From: an uncultured Trueperaceae bacterium
GTDB taxonomy: Bacteria > Deinococcota > Deinococci > Deinococcales > Trueperaceae
DNA length: 8,299 bases
Direction of reading: 5' to 3'
Assembly (NCBI GenBank): GCA_937907415.1
Contig: CALCHY010000141.1
Coordinates: forward strand, 1 to 8,299
Shown here: positions 1 to 7,545 of the stretch, one piece after another
Layout: each line of letters starts with the position of its first letter
How positions within the stretch are numbered: position 1 is the stretch's first letter
Notes under the pieces: generated by a model
Told to the model about the DNA's origin: nothing
Seen by the model: the letters and a program-made list of their open reading frames with translations, nothing else
The model's database searches: none
Made by a program: the position numbers and the translations under genes

Positions 1-3000
1 GCCCCAGTGGCCCGCAAGTACTCCTTGACCTGCCCCTTGTACTTCTCGATAGTCGAGGGGCGCGGGTTCACGTCCGTTTTCCAGTCGATCACTACTAGTG
101 GTCGTCCGTCTTCCGACCACTGCACGGCGTCGGCCACGCCGGTCGTCACCTGTTCCACGCCGTCCGAGGTCCGGAGCGAGTAGACGGGGAGTTCGGGCTC
201 GAGCCCAGCTCGCAGACTGGCTACTTCTGGTAGCGCCAGCGCCTGGATGACGCAATTGGCGAGTTCCGCGGGCGCTAGTCCACTGGTTGCGTCCTCCGAC
301 GGCACGAAGCCAAGGCTCCTCACCAGCTCCTCGGCGCGCGCCGCTATCTCGGCCTGCCGTTCGTCCAGCTCACCGGTCAGCACTTCTTCGAAGAGCTTGT
401 GCATTATGGTGCCGCGGTGCCTGCCGCCTTGCGGAGGTGGGCTGGTTAGTGCCTCGCGGCCCTCGACGATTAGTTCGAGGAGTTCCTGGCGGTCTTCGGC
501 CGTGGCCTCCGAATCTGACTCAGTGGTCACTTCCGCGCGGCTGGCCGCGCTCCACTTGCGCTTTATTGTGGCGGCTTCTATTGCGGCGCCTTCGGCGATG
601 AACTGAGTGCGGGACTGCGGCCCTCCGCCGCTGGTGGTGTTGGGCGCCTGCCCGAGTTCCACCCGAGTAAGGCCGGCCGGAATCGCCAGCGAGAACGCCT
701 CGGCGGCTTGTTCGAAGAGGGGGACGATGGTGTTCCACCGCGCTCGCTTGCTTTTGAGCCTGACCTTGGGCAGCACCAGTAGTTCGCGCGCGCGGGTGGT
801 TGCTACGTACCAGAGGCGCTGGCGCTCGAAGTGGGACTGCCGCTCTTCGCGCTCGCTTGCTTCAGAGAAACCGAGCGGCTCGGCGCCTAACACCTTGCGA
901 TAGAGGGTGTTTTGGCTGCGGTCGACGAAGCTGCTCTCAGCGCTCTTGAGTCCGCTCGAGGTGTTCACCGGTATGACGATGGGCCACTCGAGGCCCTTCG
1001 CGGAGTGCATGGTCACGAGGGTTAGCACGTCCTCGTCCTTGTCTGCGCGGCCCTCCACCGCGCGTTCGTCGTCGTCCCAGCTAGTTGTTACGTTCAGCGC
1101 GAACGCCTGCAGTCCCCTAATGGAGTACGGTTTCGCCAACTCGAGGAACGCCGCCACGTTCGCCAGGGCGCGTTCCGGCTTGTGGTGCCGTTGCTTGAGC
1201 ACGGGGCGCACCCGCAGCTGGTCCACCGCTTGGGAGAGCAGGTGGTGGGGCGTGGTCTGGTTGGCTCTGCGCCTGAGGGACTGAAGCCGGCGCAACGTGT
1301 CGCTGGCCAGGGCGTGGTCGATGAGTTCGGGGTCCGTGTTCATGCTCAAGTGAACGGTGCGAACCGCCTGGCTTGCCGCTTCGTCCGTTCCGGGCGCTTC
1401 CTCGACCGTTTGCTCCGCTGCTTGTTCCTTTTGGCGCAAGCTCCACTCGATGTCCAGGATCTCTTCGTCGGTCAGGCCAATAAGCGGGCCGCGCAGGAAC
1501 GCCAGCAGCGCCAGGCGGTCGCGCGAGTCGGCTAGCAAACGCGTGAGCGCCACGAGGTCTTGGACCTCCTGCCGCTTCCAAAAGCTCTTGCCGGCTTGGC
1601 TAGCCACCGGAATGCCGCGGCTCTCGAGCGCCGCCTCGTAGATGTGGAGTTCCGTGCCGGTGGGGGCTAGCAATGCAATATCGCGCGGCTCCACTGGTCG
1701 GGTTCCGCCGCGACCGTCGGGTACTTCGTGCCTCGATAGGAGGTTAGAGCATAGTTCCGCAACGGCGTCGGCTTCGGCCAGGCGGATCTCCTCACTACTT
1801 GGGTCAGGCGCGTCGGGGTCCTCGTTCACCTCGATGGGCAACAGGGCTACCGCGGAGCCGGGCGCGGCATCGGCACGCCCCGTGTCGAGGGGCGTGAACC
1901 CCGGCTGCCCGTCCACCGTCAGGGCTTCCTCGAAGCAGCCGTTCACGAACTGCAGCACCCCGGACCGCGACCTGAAGTTCATGGAGATGCTTTGCACCGC
2001 CGTGGCGTCCACGGCGACCAACGCGTCCCTGGCCTGCAGGTACGTTTCCACGTCCGCCCCGCGGAACCGGTAAACGGCCTGCTTTGGGTCGCCGACGAGG
2101 AAAAGCGAGCCAGGCCGCAGGGCGCGCTTGGTCCAGTCGTGCGGCGCAGCCGGGTTCTCGCTTCCGCAGAGGCGCCACAGTATCTCGGCCTGCAGTGGGT
2201 CGGTGTCTTGGAACTCGTCGACGAGCACGTACCTGTAACGGTCGCTGAGGGCCCGCCGGATCGTCTCGTGGTCGGCGAGGAGGTCCCTCGCGGCGTGCAG
2301 GAGATCGTCGAAGTCAAGCAGTGCCGAGCGGCGCTTCAGGCGCTCGTAGCGCTTTGCGGCTTCTCCGGCCTCGCGCATGAGGCCAGCCAGAACGACGCTG
2401 GCGCAGACGGCCCTTACCTTCAGCCACTCTGCGGCGGCGGCATCGTACGCGCCCTTGATGGTCTCGAACTCTTCGTTGGCCTGGGCTTTCGAAACGCCGT
2501 GGGCTGCGGCGGCGTCCTCGAACTTGCCCTTGAACCTGAACTGCTTGAACCGTCCCTCGGTCAAGAGGGCGTTCCGCTCGAGGCTGAGTAACGCTATGAG
2601 CTTGGCCGGGTCTTCGAGGTCGACGAGGTGCAGCAGTTCAAGCAGCGCGGTTGCGACTTCCTCAGCTTCAGGAACGCTCACCACGCTGGTGCGCATCCTC
2701 GCGAGGTACGCCTTAGCCGCCTCGGTGAAGGGGAGCACCACGGCGCCGCTTTGCGGTACTGCTGGAGGCTGCAGGTTGCGATACTCGGAGTGCTTCTTGG
2801 CGATCTCGTTGGTCTCCCTGACGGCGTGTTTGGGGTCATGGCGCACTAGTTCGACCAGGTACCCCTCGCTCTGACCGCCCAAGTGCTCGCGCAACCAGTC
2901 GTCGATGCTCTCCTGCAGCAAGAGTTTTGCCTCTACCGGGTCGAGGAGCCTGGCGCCGGGATCCATGTCGGTTTCTACCGGGTAGGGGCGGATGAGCCGT

Positions 3001-3362
3001 TGGCAGAACCCGTGGATGGTCGTGCAGGTGAGGTCGTCGAGGCGGCTCTCGGCGCTGTGCAGCGTGCTGAGCTGGGTTGCGCTCAGCCCGGTTGGCAACG
3101 CTGCGGCAAGCTGCAGTGGGACTCTACCGGCGGACAGTTCGGCAACGTACGCCCTTATTCGGACGACCAGCTCGCTGGCCGCCGGCTCGGTGAACGTTAT
3201 GGCGACGATCTCGCTAGCGGCGATGCCAGCAGCGAGCATGAGCGTCACGCGGCCAGCCATGACGGCGGTCTTGCCTGACCCCGCACCCGCTTCGAGCAAG
3301 ATGGTGCGGTCGAAGGTCGTGAGCGCTTCGGTGCGCGCGCTTTGGTCGGTGAGGTTGCTCAT
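1..3362 (-). CDS. addA: AddA-like helicase-nuclease subunit (UvrD-type helicase plus PD-(D/E)XK nuclease), 3' end cut off by the window
   Basis: This is the ATP-driven motor and one nuclease of an AddAB/RexAB-type complex, which unwinds and degrades DNA from double-strand ends to make the 3' tails used by RecA. The frame is open for 1,120 codons and leaves the window without a stop. Walker A GAGSGKT lies at residues 26-32, LDFDDL upstream of Walker B VDEFQDTD at about 381-388, GDPKQAVYRFRGAD at 424-437, MNFRS from 461, TMHSAKGLEWP from 784 and WYVATTRARE at 851-860. A C-terminal RecB-type nuclease follows: GTIMH at 984-988, Asp1078, IDWKTD with Asp1093 and Lys1095, then Gln1111/Tyr1115 (QxxxY). 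All motifs share one frame, so no net frameshift is present. Family members run to about 1,150-1,250 residues, so probably only a short tail is missing. The ATG overlaps the stop of the upstream addB-like gene (ATGA) and has only a weak purine-rich site, which fits translational coupling. Confidence 0.95.
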   Translation of the reverse strand, partial: MSNLTDQSARTEALTTFDRTILLEAGAGSGKTAVMAGRVTLMLAAGIAASEIVAITFTEPAASELVVRIRAYVAELSAGRVPLQLAAALPTGLSATQLSTLHSAESRLDDLTCTTIHGFCQRLIRPYPVETDMDPGARLLDPVEAKLLLQESIDDWLREHLGGQSEGYLVELVRHDPKHAVRETNEIAKKHSEYRNLQPPAVPQSGAVVLPFTEAAKAYLARMRTSVVSVPEAEEVATALLELLHLVDLEDPAKLIALLSLERNALLTEGRFKQFRFKGKFEDAAAAHGVSKAQANEEFETIKGAYDAAAAEWLKVRAVCASVVLAGLMREAGEAAKRYERLKRRSALLDFDDLLHAARDLLADHETIRRALSDRYRYVLVDEFQDTDPLQAEILWRLCGSENPAAPHDWTKRALRPGSLFLVGDPKQAVYRFRGADVETYLQARDALVAVDATAVQSISMNFRSRSGVLQFVNGCFEEALTVDGQPGFTPLDTGRADAAPGSAVALLPIEVNEDPDAPDPSSEEIRLAEADAVAELCSNLLSRHEVPDGRGGTRPVEPRDIALLAPTGTELHIYEAALESRGIPVASQAGKSFWKRQEVQDLVALTRLLADSRDRLALLAFLRGPLIGLTDEEILDIEWSLRQKEQAAEQTVEEAPGTDEAASQAVRTVHLSMNTDPELIDHALASDTLRRLQSLRRRANQTTPHHLLSQAVDQLRVRPVLKQRHHKPERALANVAAFLELAKPYSIRGLQAFALNVTTSWDDDERAVEGRADKDEDVLTLVTMHSAKGLEWPIVIPVNTSSGLKSAESSFVDRSQNTLYRKVLGAEPLGFSEASEREERQSHFERQRLWYVATTRARELLVLPKVRLKSKRARWNTIVPLFEQAAEAFSLAIPAGLTRVELGQAPNTTSGGGPQSRTQFIAEGAAIEAATIKRKWSAASRAEVTTESDSEATAEDRQELLELIVEGREALTSPPPQGGRHRGTIMHKLFEEVLTGELDERQAEIAARAEELVRSLGFVPSEDATSGLAPAELANCVIQALALPEVASLRAGLEPELPVYSLRTSDGVEQVTTGVADAVQWSEDGRPLVVIDWKTDVNPRPSTIEKYKGQVKEYLRATG

Positions 3363-6031
3363 CTCTCATCCCATATCGCGGCAGCCAAGCCCAGTGCTTG
3401 CGTGACAGCTTCGGATTTCCTACCCCAATAGCTCTTCGGGAACGCCGGCAACGCCAACGCGTGCGCCTCGTAAGAGGCGTCCGTGTCCGCTCCAGGAACC
3501 GCCCGCCCGCGCTCAAGGCTGTTGCGGGCCGCGACCAGGTACCCGGTCAGTTTCTTGATGACTTGGTCTCCGTTCTCAAGGGTAAGGGTGGTGGCGGCCC
3601 GTGGGTAGACGAGCGCGGCGCTTACAGCTGTGTTAGCGCCCAGGAGTTGGCGCACCGCGAAGGTGTAGAGGCTGCGCTGCAACTCCTTGCCGCCGTCCAG
3701 AACGTATTCGCCCGGCTTGCTTGGCAGCTTCCCTGTCTTGTAGTCGATGACGCGGGCGTGAGCGCCTTCGGCATCCAGGTCGAGCCGGTCGATGCGGCCG
3801 CCGATCGTGAAGCCCGTCCCTGGTATCTCAACCGCCGCGTCCATGTCCCACGGGGCTGCGTTCGTGGGGCTGGTGGTCTGCTCGCCGCCGAACGACAACT
3901 CCGTCCAGTAGTTAGTGAGGGGCGGCTGCGCCTTGGTCAGCTCGAGGGCCGCCTCGGAGTCCTGTACCAGGTCGTGCAGTTGGCTCTCCCAAATCTGTTT
4001 CGGGGGCGTGTGCTGGTTAAGGAGCCACTCCTCGGCCACCTCGCCGAGGGCAGCGCTGACCGCCTCGTTCAGGGCTTTCCCGGGGTCATCTCTGAGTGTG
4101 GCCAAGGCGCGGTTCACCGTCTGGTGCAAGATGTCACCTATCGCTAGCGGTGTGAGAACCAGCGCTTCGTCGTCCTCGTCCGATTCTCTTATGCCTAGGG
4201 CGTAACGCCACACGAAGCCGATCGGTTGCCGCAGGAGGAGGCGCAGCGAGCTGGCCGACTGGCGCCGCTCCAGGCTCTGTAGCACGAGCGGGTGGTTGGG
4301 CCTCACCAGCCCGTCGTGGGGAGTGAGCTCGGTGGCATGCCAGGCGGCCCAGCACGCCTCGGCGCCTCGCGATTGGGCGCTCAACGCGAAGTCTTCAAGC
4401 CTGGCGCTCAGTCGGTCGTTCTCGCTGAACGCGTGCTCTGGCACTCGGTGCCGCTTCAGGCGCACTGCCGGGGCCAGGTTCTTGAGCGCAGGGTCGGCGA
4501 ACAGGGGACTGGCCCCGAGTACCCGCCCTTCGCGGCCATGGCGCGCCTGCGACATGACGACGGCTTCCCGCGTGGTCTCCAGGATGGCTCTGAAGTGTCG
4601 GCGGTCTAGTTCGGCTGCCGGCAAGGGGTCGAGGATATCGGTTGGGATCACGTGGTTGGGGAGAAGCGGATCTTCACTCCGTGAGCGCGGCCAGGAGCCG
4701 GAGTTGAGGCCGAGCAGCCGAGTGTGCGCGCGCGGCGCCGCCGCGACCTGGCTGGCTGCTCCCCAGGCCACCGAGCTGGTTGGCTCGTAGTCGTCCGCCT
4801 GCCGCATGTTGCCCAGCGTCTGGTCGATCAAGGCGGCCGGCCCCAGCGCTAGCGCTTGGCGCCAGATCTGTAGGGCGGGGCCGCTGAGGAACGCTTCGCC
4901 GGCGGCTTCCGCGCCGTGCAGGCCGGGCTCAAGGACGCTCACCACTTGCTTGAGCAGCTCGGTGCCATCTTGCCCTTCCGGCCAGCTGGCGGGCGTCAGC
5001 TGGTTCAAGAAGCGCGTCCAGGCCTCTGGTCGGTCCAGGGGAGAAGAGGGCGGCAGTACCGTGGTCCACCGTTCAGGCAAAGCGCCAAGGAGGCCCTCTT
5101 GGGTGCCCTGGAACCTAGCGAGGCGCTTGAGCCGCGTCTGCGACGGCCCGCGCGCCAGCACGTCGGCCAGAGCCGCCGCCGTCTGGCCAGCCCACGTGGT
5201 GGTGATAGGAATGCCGTGCACGAAGTGGATGGGCAAGGCCGAGTCGTCGCGCAGCGCCAGCACGTATGGGTCGAAGTCCTCAACCCCTGCGGCAGCCAGC
5301 GCTATCTCGTGCGGCCTGGCTTTGCCAGACGCCATGAGCTCGCGCGCCCAACGCAGCGCCTCGATGACCTCGTCGTTGGCAGTGGCGGCACTTACCGCCG
5401 TGAGGGTCGGCGACCGCACCGGTTCGGCGATTACCTCTATGTTGGTGCCTTGCAGCCAGACCGGTACGCCCGATCCGACCGCGTTCCACGTCACGTGCAC
5501 TCTGTTGCTCAACTCCAACAGGAGGGGCCGCCACACGGGCACCAGGTCGATTACGCCGACCACGGTCACTGCGCCAAGTACGCGCGGTGCGTGCCGAGCC
5601 CGTTCCAGCGCTCGAGCGACCAAGTCGGGCGGCGCCAGTTGGTTTCCCGGTAACAGCCCTTTAGTGGCGACCTCGAGCCGATAAACTTGGGCGACCCGTT
5701 GTTGCGCTTGCGGTGTGGGCGCCACGTACGTCTTCAAGTTCATGCCCGCGAGCCAAACCTTGGTAAGTGTGCTCAGGGCGGCGCCTGTGGCCCCTGGAAG
5801 CTCGGCCAGCACGTTGAGTTCGCCAAGGTCGGTAGTGCGCAGGGCCCCGAAGACGGCCTCGCGTAGTTCGGTGACGCCCGCGCGGGTGATGAAGCCGCCG
5901 GCTAGACGCTCAGCAACGTGAGCGATGGTGGTCACATGCAGTCCACTCGTAGATCCGGCGGCCGCAGCAGCCAGGAGCTCCTTGGCCCTAATGCCGCCGG
6001 GAGTGATGAGCGTTCGGCGGTGTACCCTCAT
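3359..6031 (-). CDS. addB: AddB-like subunit with PD-(D/E)XK nuclease, without iron-sulfur cysteines
   Basis: An 890-residue partner of the following AddA-like protein, expected to be the second nuclease and scaffold of the complex. The N-terminal two thirds resembles the helicase-derived body of AddB: a TTIAHVAERL segment near the N terminus and LGLNSGSWP at 440-448, the counterpart of the GLxEGxxP motif. The N terminus (LITPGGIRAKELLAA) has no GxxxxGK[TS] P-loop, so this subunit is probably not an ATPase. The C-terminal nuclease is complete: GDILH at 632-636, GRIDRLD with Asp748, IDYKTGK with Asp763 and Lys765, and QRSLY at 785-789. Classical AddB is about 1,150 residues and holds a [4Fe-4S] cluster around this domain. 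Here the first expected cysteine position is Gln602 (RQPIGFVWRY) and the C-terminal cysteine group is absent. The ATG at 6031 is preferred over an upstream in-frame start at 6124 because it has a ribosome binding site and the upstream extension is an Arg-rich stretch unlike the family. It could also be annotated simply as a PD-(D/E)XK nuclease family protein. Confidence 0.88.
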   Translation of the reverse strand: MRVHRRTLITPGGIRAKELLAAAAAGSTSGLHVTTIAHVAERLAGGFITRAGVTELREAVFGALRTTDLGELNVLAELPGATGAALSTLTKVWLAGMNLKTYVAPTPQAQQRVAQVYRLEVATKGLLPGNQLAPPDLVARALERARHAPRVLGAVTVVGVIDLVPVWRPLLLELSNRVHVTWNAVGSGVPVWLQGTNIEVIAEPVRSPTLTAVSAATANDEVIEALRWARELMASGKARPHEIALAAAGVEDFDPYVLALRDDSALPIHFVHGIPITTTWAGQTAAALADVLARGPSQTRLKRLARFQGTQEGLLGALPERWTTVLPPSSPLDRPEAWTRFLNQLTPASWPEGQDGTELLKQVVSVLEPGLHGAEAAGEAFLSGPALQIWRQALALGPAALIDQTLGNMRQADDYEPTSSVAWGAASQVAAAPRAHTRLLGLNSGSWPRSRSEDPLLPNHVIPTDILDPLPAAELDRRHFRAILETTREAVVMSQARHGREGRVLGASPLFADPALKNLAPAVRLKRHRVPEHAFSENDRLSARLEDFALSAQSRGAEACWAAWHATELTPHDGLVRPNHPLVLQSLERRQSASSLRLLLRQPIGFVWRYALGIRESDEDDEALVLTPLAIGDILHQTVNRALATLRDDPGKALNEAVSAALGEVAEEWLLNQHTPPKQIWESQLHDLVQDSEAALELTKAQPPLTNYWTELSFGGEQTTSPTNAAPWDMDAAVEIPGTGFTIGGRIDRLDLDAEGAHARVIDYKTGKLPSKPGEYVLDGGKELQRSLYTFAVRQLLGANTAVSAALVYPRAATTLTLENGDQVIKKLTGYLVAARNSLERGRAVPGADTDASYEAHALALPAFPKSYWGRKSEAVTQALGLAAAIWDER

Positions 6032-6041
6032 GGACGTTGCG

Positions 6042-6051
6042 CCCTTACCTC
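6042..6051 (-). promoter_or_regulatory. Ribosome binding site of the addB-like gene
   Basis: The minus strand reads GAGGTAAGGG here, with AAGGG ending 10 bases before the ATG at 6031. It supports this start over the longer in-frame reading that begins at 6124. Confidence 0.6.
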
Positions 6052-6170
6052 GGCGCCGCCGTCGCGCTGTGCGGCATTGCACCCAACTCGTCTTCCCGAC
6101 ATAGGGCCGACCATCCCCTCTCACGCTACCGAAACTGGTTCAATTGCCAGAGTAACCTGTGGCCGGAAGC

Positions 6171-6731
6171 CTACTCAGGACTTGGGAACGTGGCTACCTG
6201 ATACTCGATTCCGATGAGGTCGAAGTTCTGCATGACCGCGTTGAGGTGATTGATGAGGGTGCCCACGGCGGCGTCGAAGGCCAAGCACCAGTCCTGCTCA
6301 CTCGTCTTGTCAAAGAGTTCGATGCCGTACATGAGTCGTAGATTCGCCAGTGCCGTTGGGAGGCCCGTGCCGTCGCGGATGTCGAGTAGGGAGATCTCGC
6401 GCGTGGCGCTGTCCATGCTTTCGCCCTCATCTACAAGGGCGTAACTGACTAGCGGTGACGTGTGGTACATGGCGTTGAAGAGCAGTAGGGCCTTTAGGGC
6501 GGCCCCCGGAGTTCGTCGTTCGTCGATGAGAATTGGGGTGAGGAACTCGACCTGGAAGAGGCTGAGGTCGGCAACTTCGATGCTTAGCCTGAAGATGCTG
6601 GATTCGTACTGGAATGCAATTGCGAATCTGCCGCCGCCGACGCGCTCAATGTCGACAAGTCCGAAGGACCGGTCGGAAAACATATCCAAGATGGCCTTTG
6701 TATAGCTTTCGACAATACTCATTTCGTTCAC
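6171..6731 (-). CDS. Hypothetical protein, 186 aa, possibly YbjN / secretion-chaperone-like fold
   Basis: I do not recognise this protein with certainty. It has no signal peptide or membrane segment. The visible layout is an N-terminal helix (about 5-20), three beta-like strands (about 23-66, including FAIAFQYES and FRLSIEV), a helix with an LLLFNAMY core (about 76-90), two more strands (95-101 and 111-117) and a C-terminal amphipathic helix (about 147-168). This order resembles YbjN and type III secretion chaperone-like proteins, which are small cytoplasmic partner-binding proteins; the resemblance is by pattern only. The start is a GTG at 6731, set by a perfect AAGGAGG 8 bases upstream; the in-frame ATG at 6722 would sit 17 bases away. 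It begins 35 bases after the stop of the 209-residue gene, so the two are probably co-transcribed, and it ends 139 bases before the addB-like gene. No terminator is visible in that gap, so read-through into addAB is possible. Confidence 0.8.
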   Translation of the reverse strand: MNEMSIVESYTKAILDMFSDRSFGLVDIERVGGGRFAIAFQYESSIFRLSIEVADLSLFQVEFLTPILIDERRTPGAALKALLLFNAMYHTSPLVSYALVDEGESMDSATREISLLDIRDGTGLPTALANLRLMYGIELFDKTSEQDWCLAFDAAVGTLINHLNAVMQNFDLIGIEYQVATFPSPE

Positions 6732-6739
6732 GATCCGTG

Positions 6740-6746
6740 CCTCCTT
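6740..6746 (-). promoter_or_regulatory. Strong ribosome binding site that decides a GTG start
   Basis: The minus strand reads AAGGAGG, followed by 8 bases and then GTG at 6731. The spacing to the next in-frame ATG is 17 bases, too long for efficient initiation, so the GTG is the better start of the 186-residue protein. Confidence 0.75.
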
Positions 6747-6766
6747 CTATCTCTTCGACGAAACCT

Positions 6767-7396
6767 TCAATTCTCGCCTGGGCGATCAACGTCTTCAGCC
6801 ACCAAGCTTTCTGGTCGCGTAACAGTGTCCTCCAGATCCTGGGTCTCAGGACCCTGTGCGAGGGCGCTCGCCGCTGCGGTATCGCCGAGCTCACCTCCGG
6901 TACTGGCATGCTTCTCTCCTAGCGACATACTGAGTAGGCCACGCTTTAGCGGAAGGTACGCCTTCGGTAATGTGGATAGGTCGATAGTCTCAACAATATC
7001 ACTTGGGTAAGACGACAAGAATAGTGCTACGAGAATCGACAGCGCGAATAGACCTGTGATGTACTCACCATTCTTTAGTGTTTCCGACGCCTTTTCATAA
7101 AGGGGGCGAAGTGCCACGGCTTGGTCTATTACGAAGGGAGCGTCCCTAAGTTCTGCCGGGTCTGGGTTGGCCGCTGCCTCGTTTAGGGACAATGAGATGC
7201 GGAACAACTGCCAATAGACAAGGAAGCTGAACTCTGAGTAGTCGGTCACGCGTATAGAGGATAGGGCCTCCTCAAAGGACTTTTCGCCCTCGAGGACGGC
7301 CTGCACATGTCTGAATAATGGGGCATACGCATCCACCCCAAGGTAGTCCGTGACGGAATTGCAGAGAGAGAACATTCCGAACAGGTTAAAGAGCAT
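6767..7396 (-). CDS. Hypothetical protein, 209 aa, mostly helical with one hydrophobic segment and an acidic tail
   Basis: No family is recognised. The N terminus is hydrophobic (MLFNLFGMFSLC) but lacks the positive charges of a normal signal peptide. Residues 20-110 look helical and mixed-charge. Residues 113-128 (TGLFALSILVALFLSS) form an uncharged run long enough for a short membrane helix or a buried core helix. The last 45 or so residues are rich in Ala, Gly, Glu, Asp and Thr with little hydrophobic content, so probably disordered. The ATG is preceded by GAAGGGGGG with 8 bases of spacing. The gene lies between two smaller unknown genes on the same strand and is 35 bases ahead of the 186-residue gene. 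Its sampled GC is about 53%, below the addAB pair. A membrane or partner-binding role is possible, but nothing in the sequence establishes it. Confidence 0.75.
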   Translation of the reverse strand: MLFNLFGMFSLCNSVTDYLGVDAYAPLFRHVQAVLEGEKSFEEALSSIRVTDYSEFSFLVYWQLFRISLSLNEAAANPDPAELRDAPFVIDQAVALRPLYEKASETLKNGEYITGLFALSILVALFLSSYPSDIVETIDLSTLPKAYLPLKRGLLSMSLGEKHASTGGELGDTAAASALAQGPETQDLEDTVTRPESLVAEDVDRPGEN

Positions 7397-7511
7397 AATC
7401 AGTTCCCCCCTTCAAAGCATTGGGTAGAGCCCTTGGCCGCAGCCTGTTACTCGGGAAAATGTCCCGTGAGCGGTGCTTCAGCCCTTCCTTGGTGTCAACT
7501 CGCTTTGTCAT
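7386..7511 (-). CDS. Possible small basic protein, 41 aa, overlapping the next gene's start
   Basis: A short ATG-to-TAA frame sits in the gap between the 142- and 209-residue genes. The predicted peptide has 10 Arg/Lys residues, with no cysteine or hydrophobic segment. Its TAA lies 11 bases inside the 209-residue gene in another frame, an arrangement that could couple translation of the two. A GAG seven bases before the ATG is only a weak ribosome binding site. A frame of this length can arise by chance, so this is a candidate, not an established gene. Confidence 0.3.
   Translation of the reverse strand: MTKRVDTKEGLKHRSRDIFPSNRLRPRALPNALKGGTDYAL
7405..7413 (-). promoter_or_regulatory. Ribosome binding site of the 209-aa gene
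   Basis: The minus strand reads GAAGGGGGG, 8 bases before the ATG at 7396. It supports this ATG as the start. The site lies inside the possible 41-residue frame. Confidence 0.65.
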
Positions 7512-7527
7512 CCGTAGCTCAATGACG

Positions 7528-7545
7528 CTCCTAGACAACTAGGAG
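7528..7545 (-). repeat. Perfect 7-bp inverted repeat over the stop codon of the 142-aa gene
   Basis: CTCCTAG and CTAGGAG are separated by 4 bases and would form a 7-bp hairpin in the transcript. The stop codon (TAG, 7531-7533) lies in the downstream half. No T-run follows on the minus strand, so it is not a normal intrinsic terminator. It may be an RNA stability or attenuating hairpin at the gene boundary, or chance. Confidence 0.5.

Noticed and set aside
1117..1581. A 154-codon minus-strand frame within the AddA-like gene
   Set aside because: It is a different frame of the same strand. The AddA motifs on both sides (Walker B, MNFRS, HSAKG, WYVATTR) stay in the main frame, so no frameshift into this reading is needed.
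4806..5684. A 292-codon open frame on the plus strand inside the addB-like gene, and other long plus-strand frames over addA and addB
   Set aside because: They are antisense shadows in GC-rich coding DNA: low-complexity Ser/Arg/Ala-rich translations with no recognisable motif, lying over genes with complete motif sets.
6032..6124. A 31-codon N-terminal extension of the addB-like gene containing VGKTS, which hints at a P-loop
   Set aside because: The preceding residues do not fit GxxxxGK[TS], the stretch is Arg-rich and unlike the family, and a ribosome binding site supports the later ATG at 6031.
7452..7466. Short hairpin CGGGA-5 bases-TCCCG between the 142- and 209-residue genes
   Set aside because: Only 5 base pairs and no T-run on the minus strand, so it is not a convincing terminator and is expected by chance.
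7470..7498. A perfect TTGACA on the minus strand (7493-7498) as a -35 box for the 209-residue gene
   Set aside because: At 16-18 bases of spacing the -10 position reads GC-rich sequence such as CACCGC, with nothing like TATAAT.
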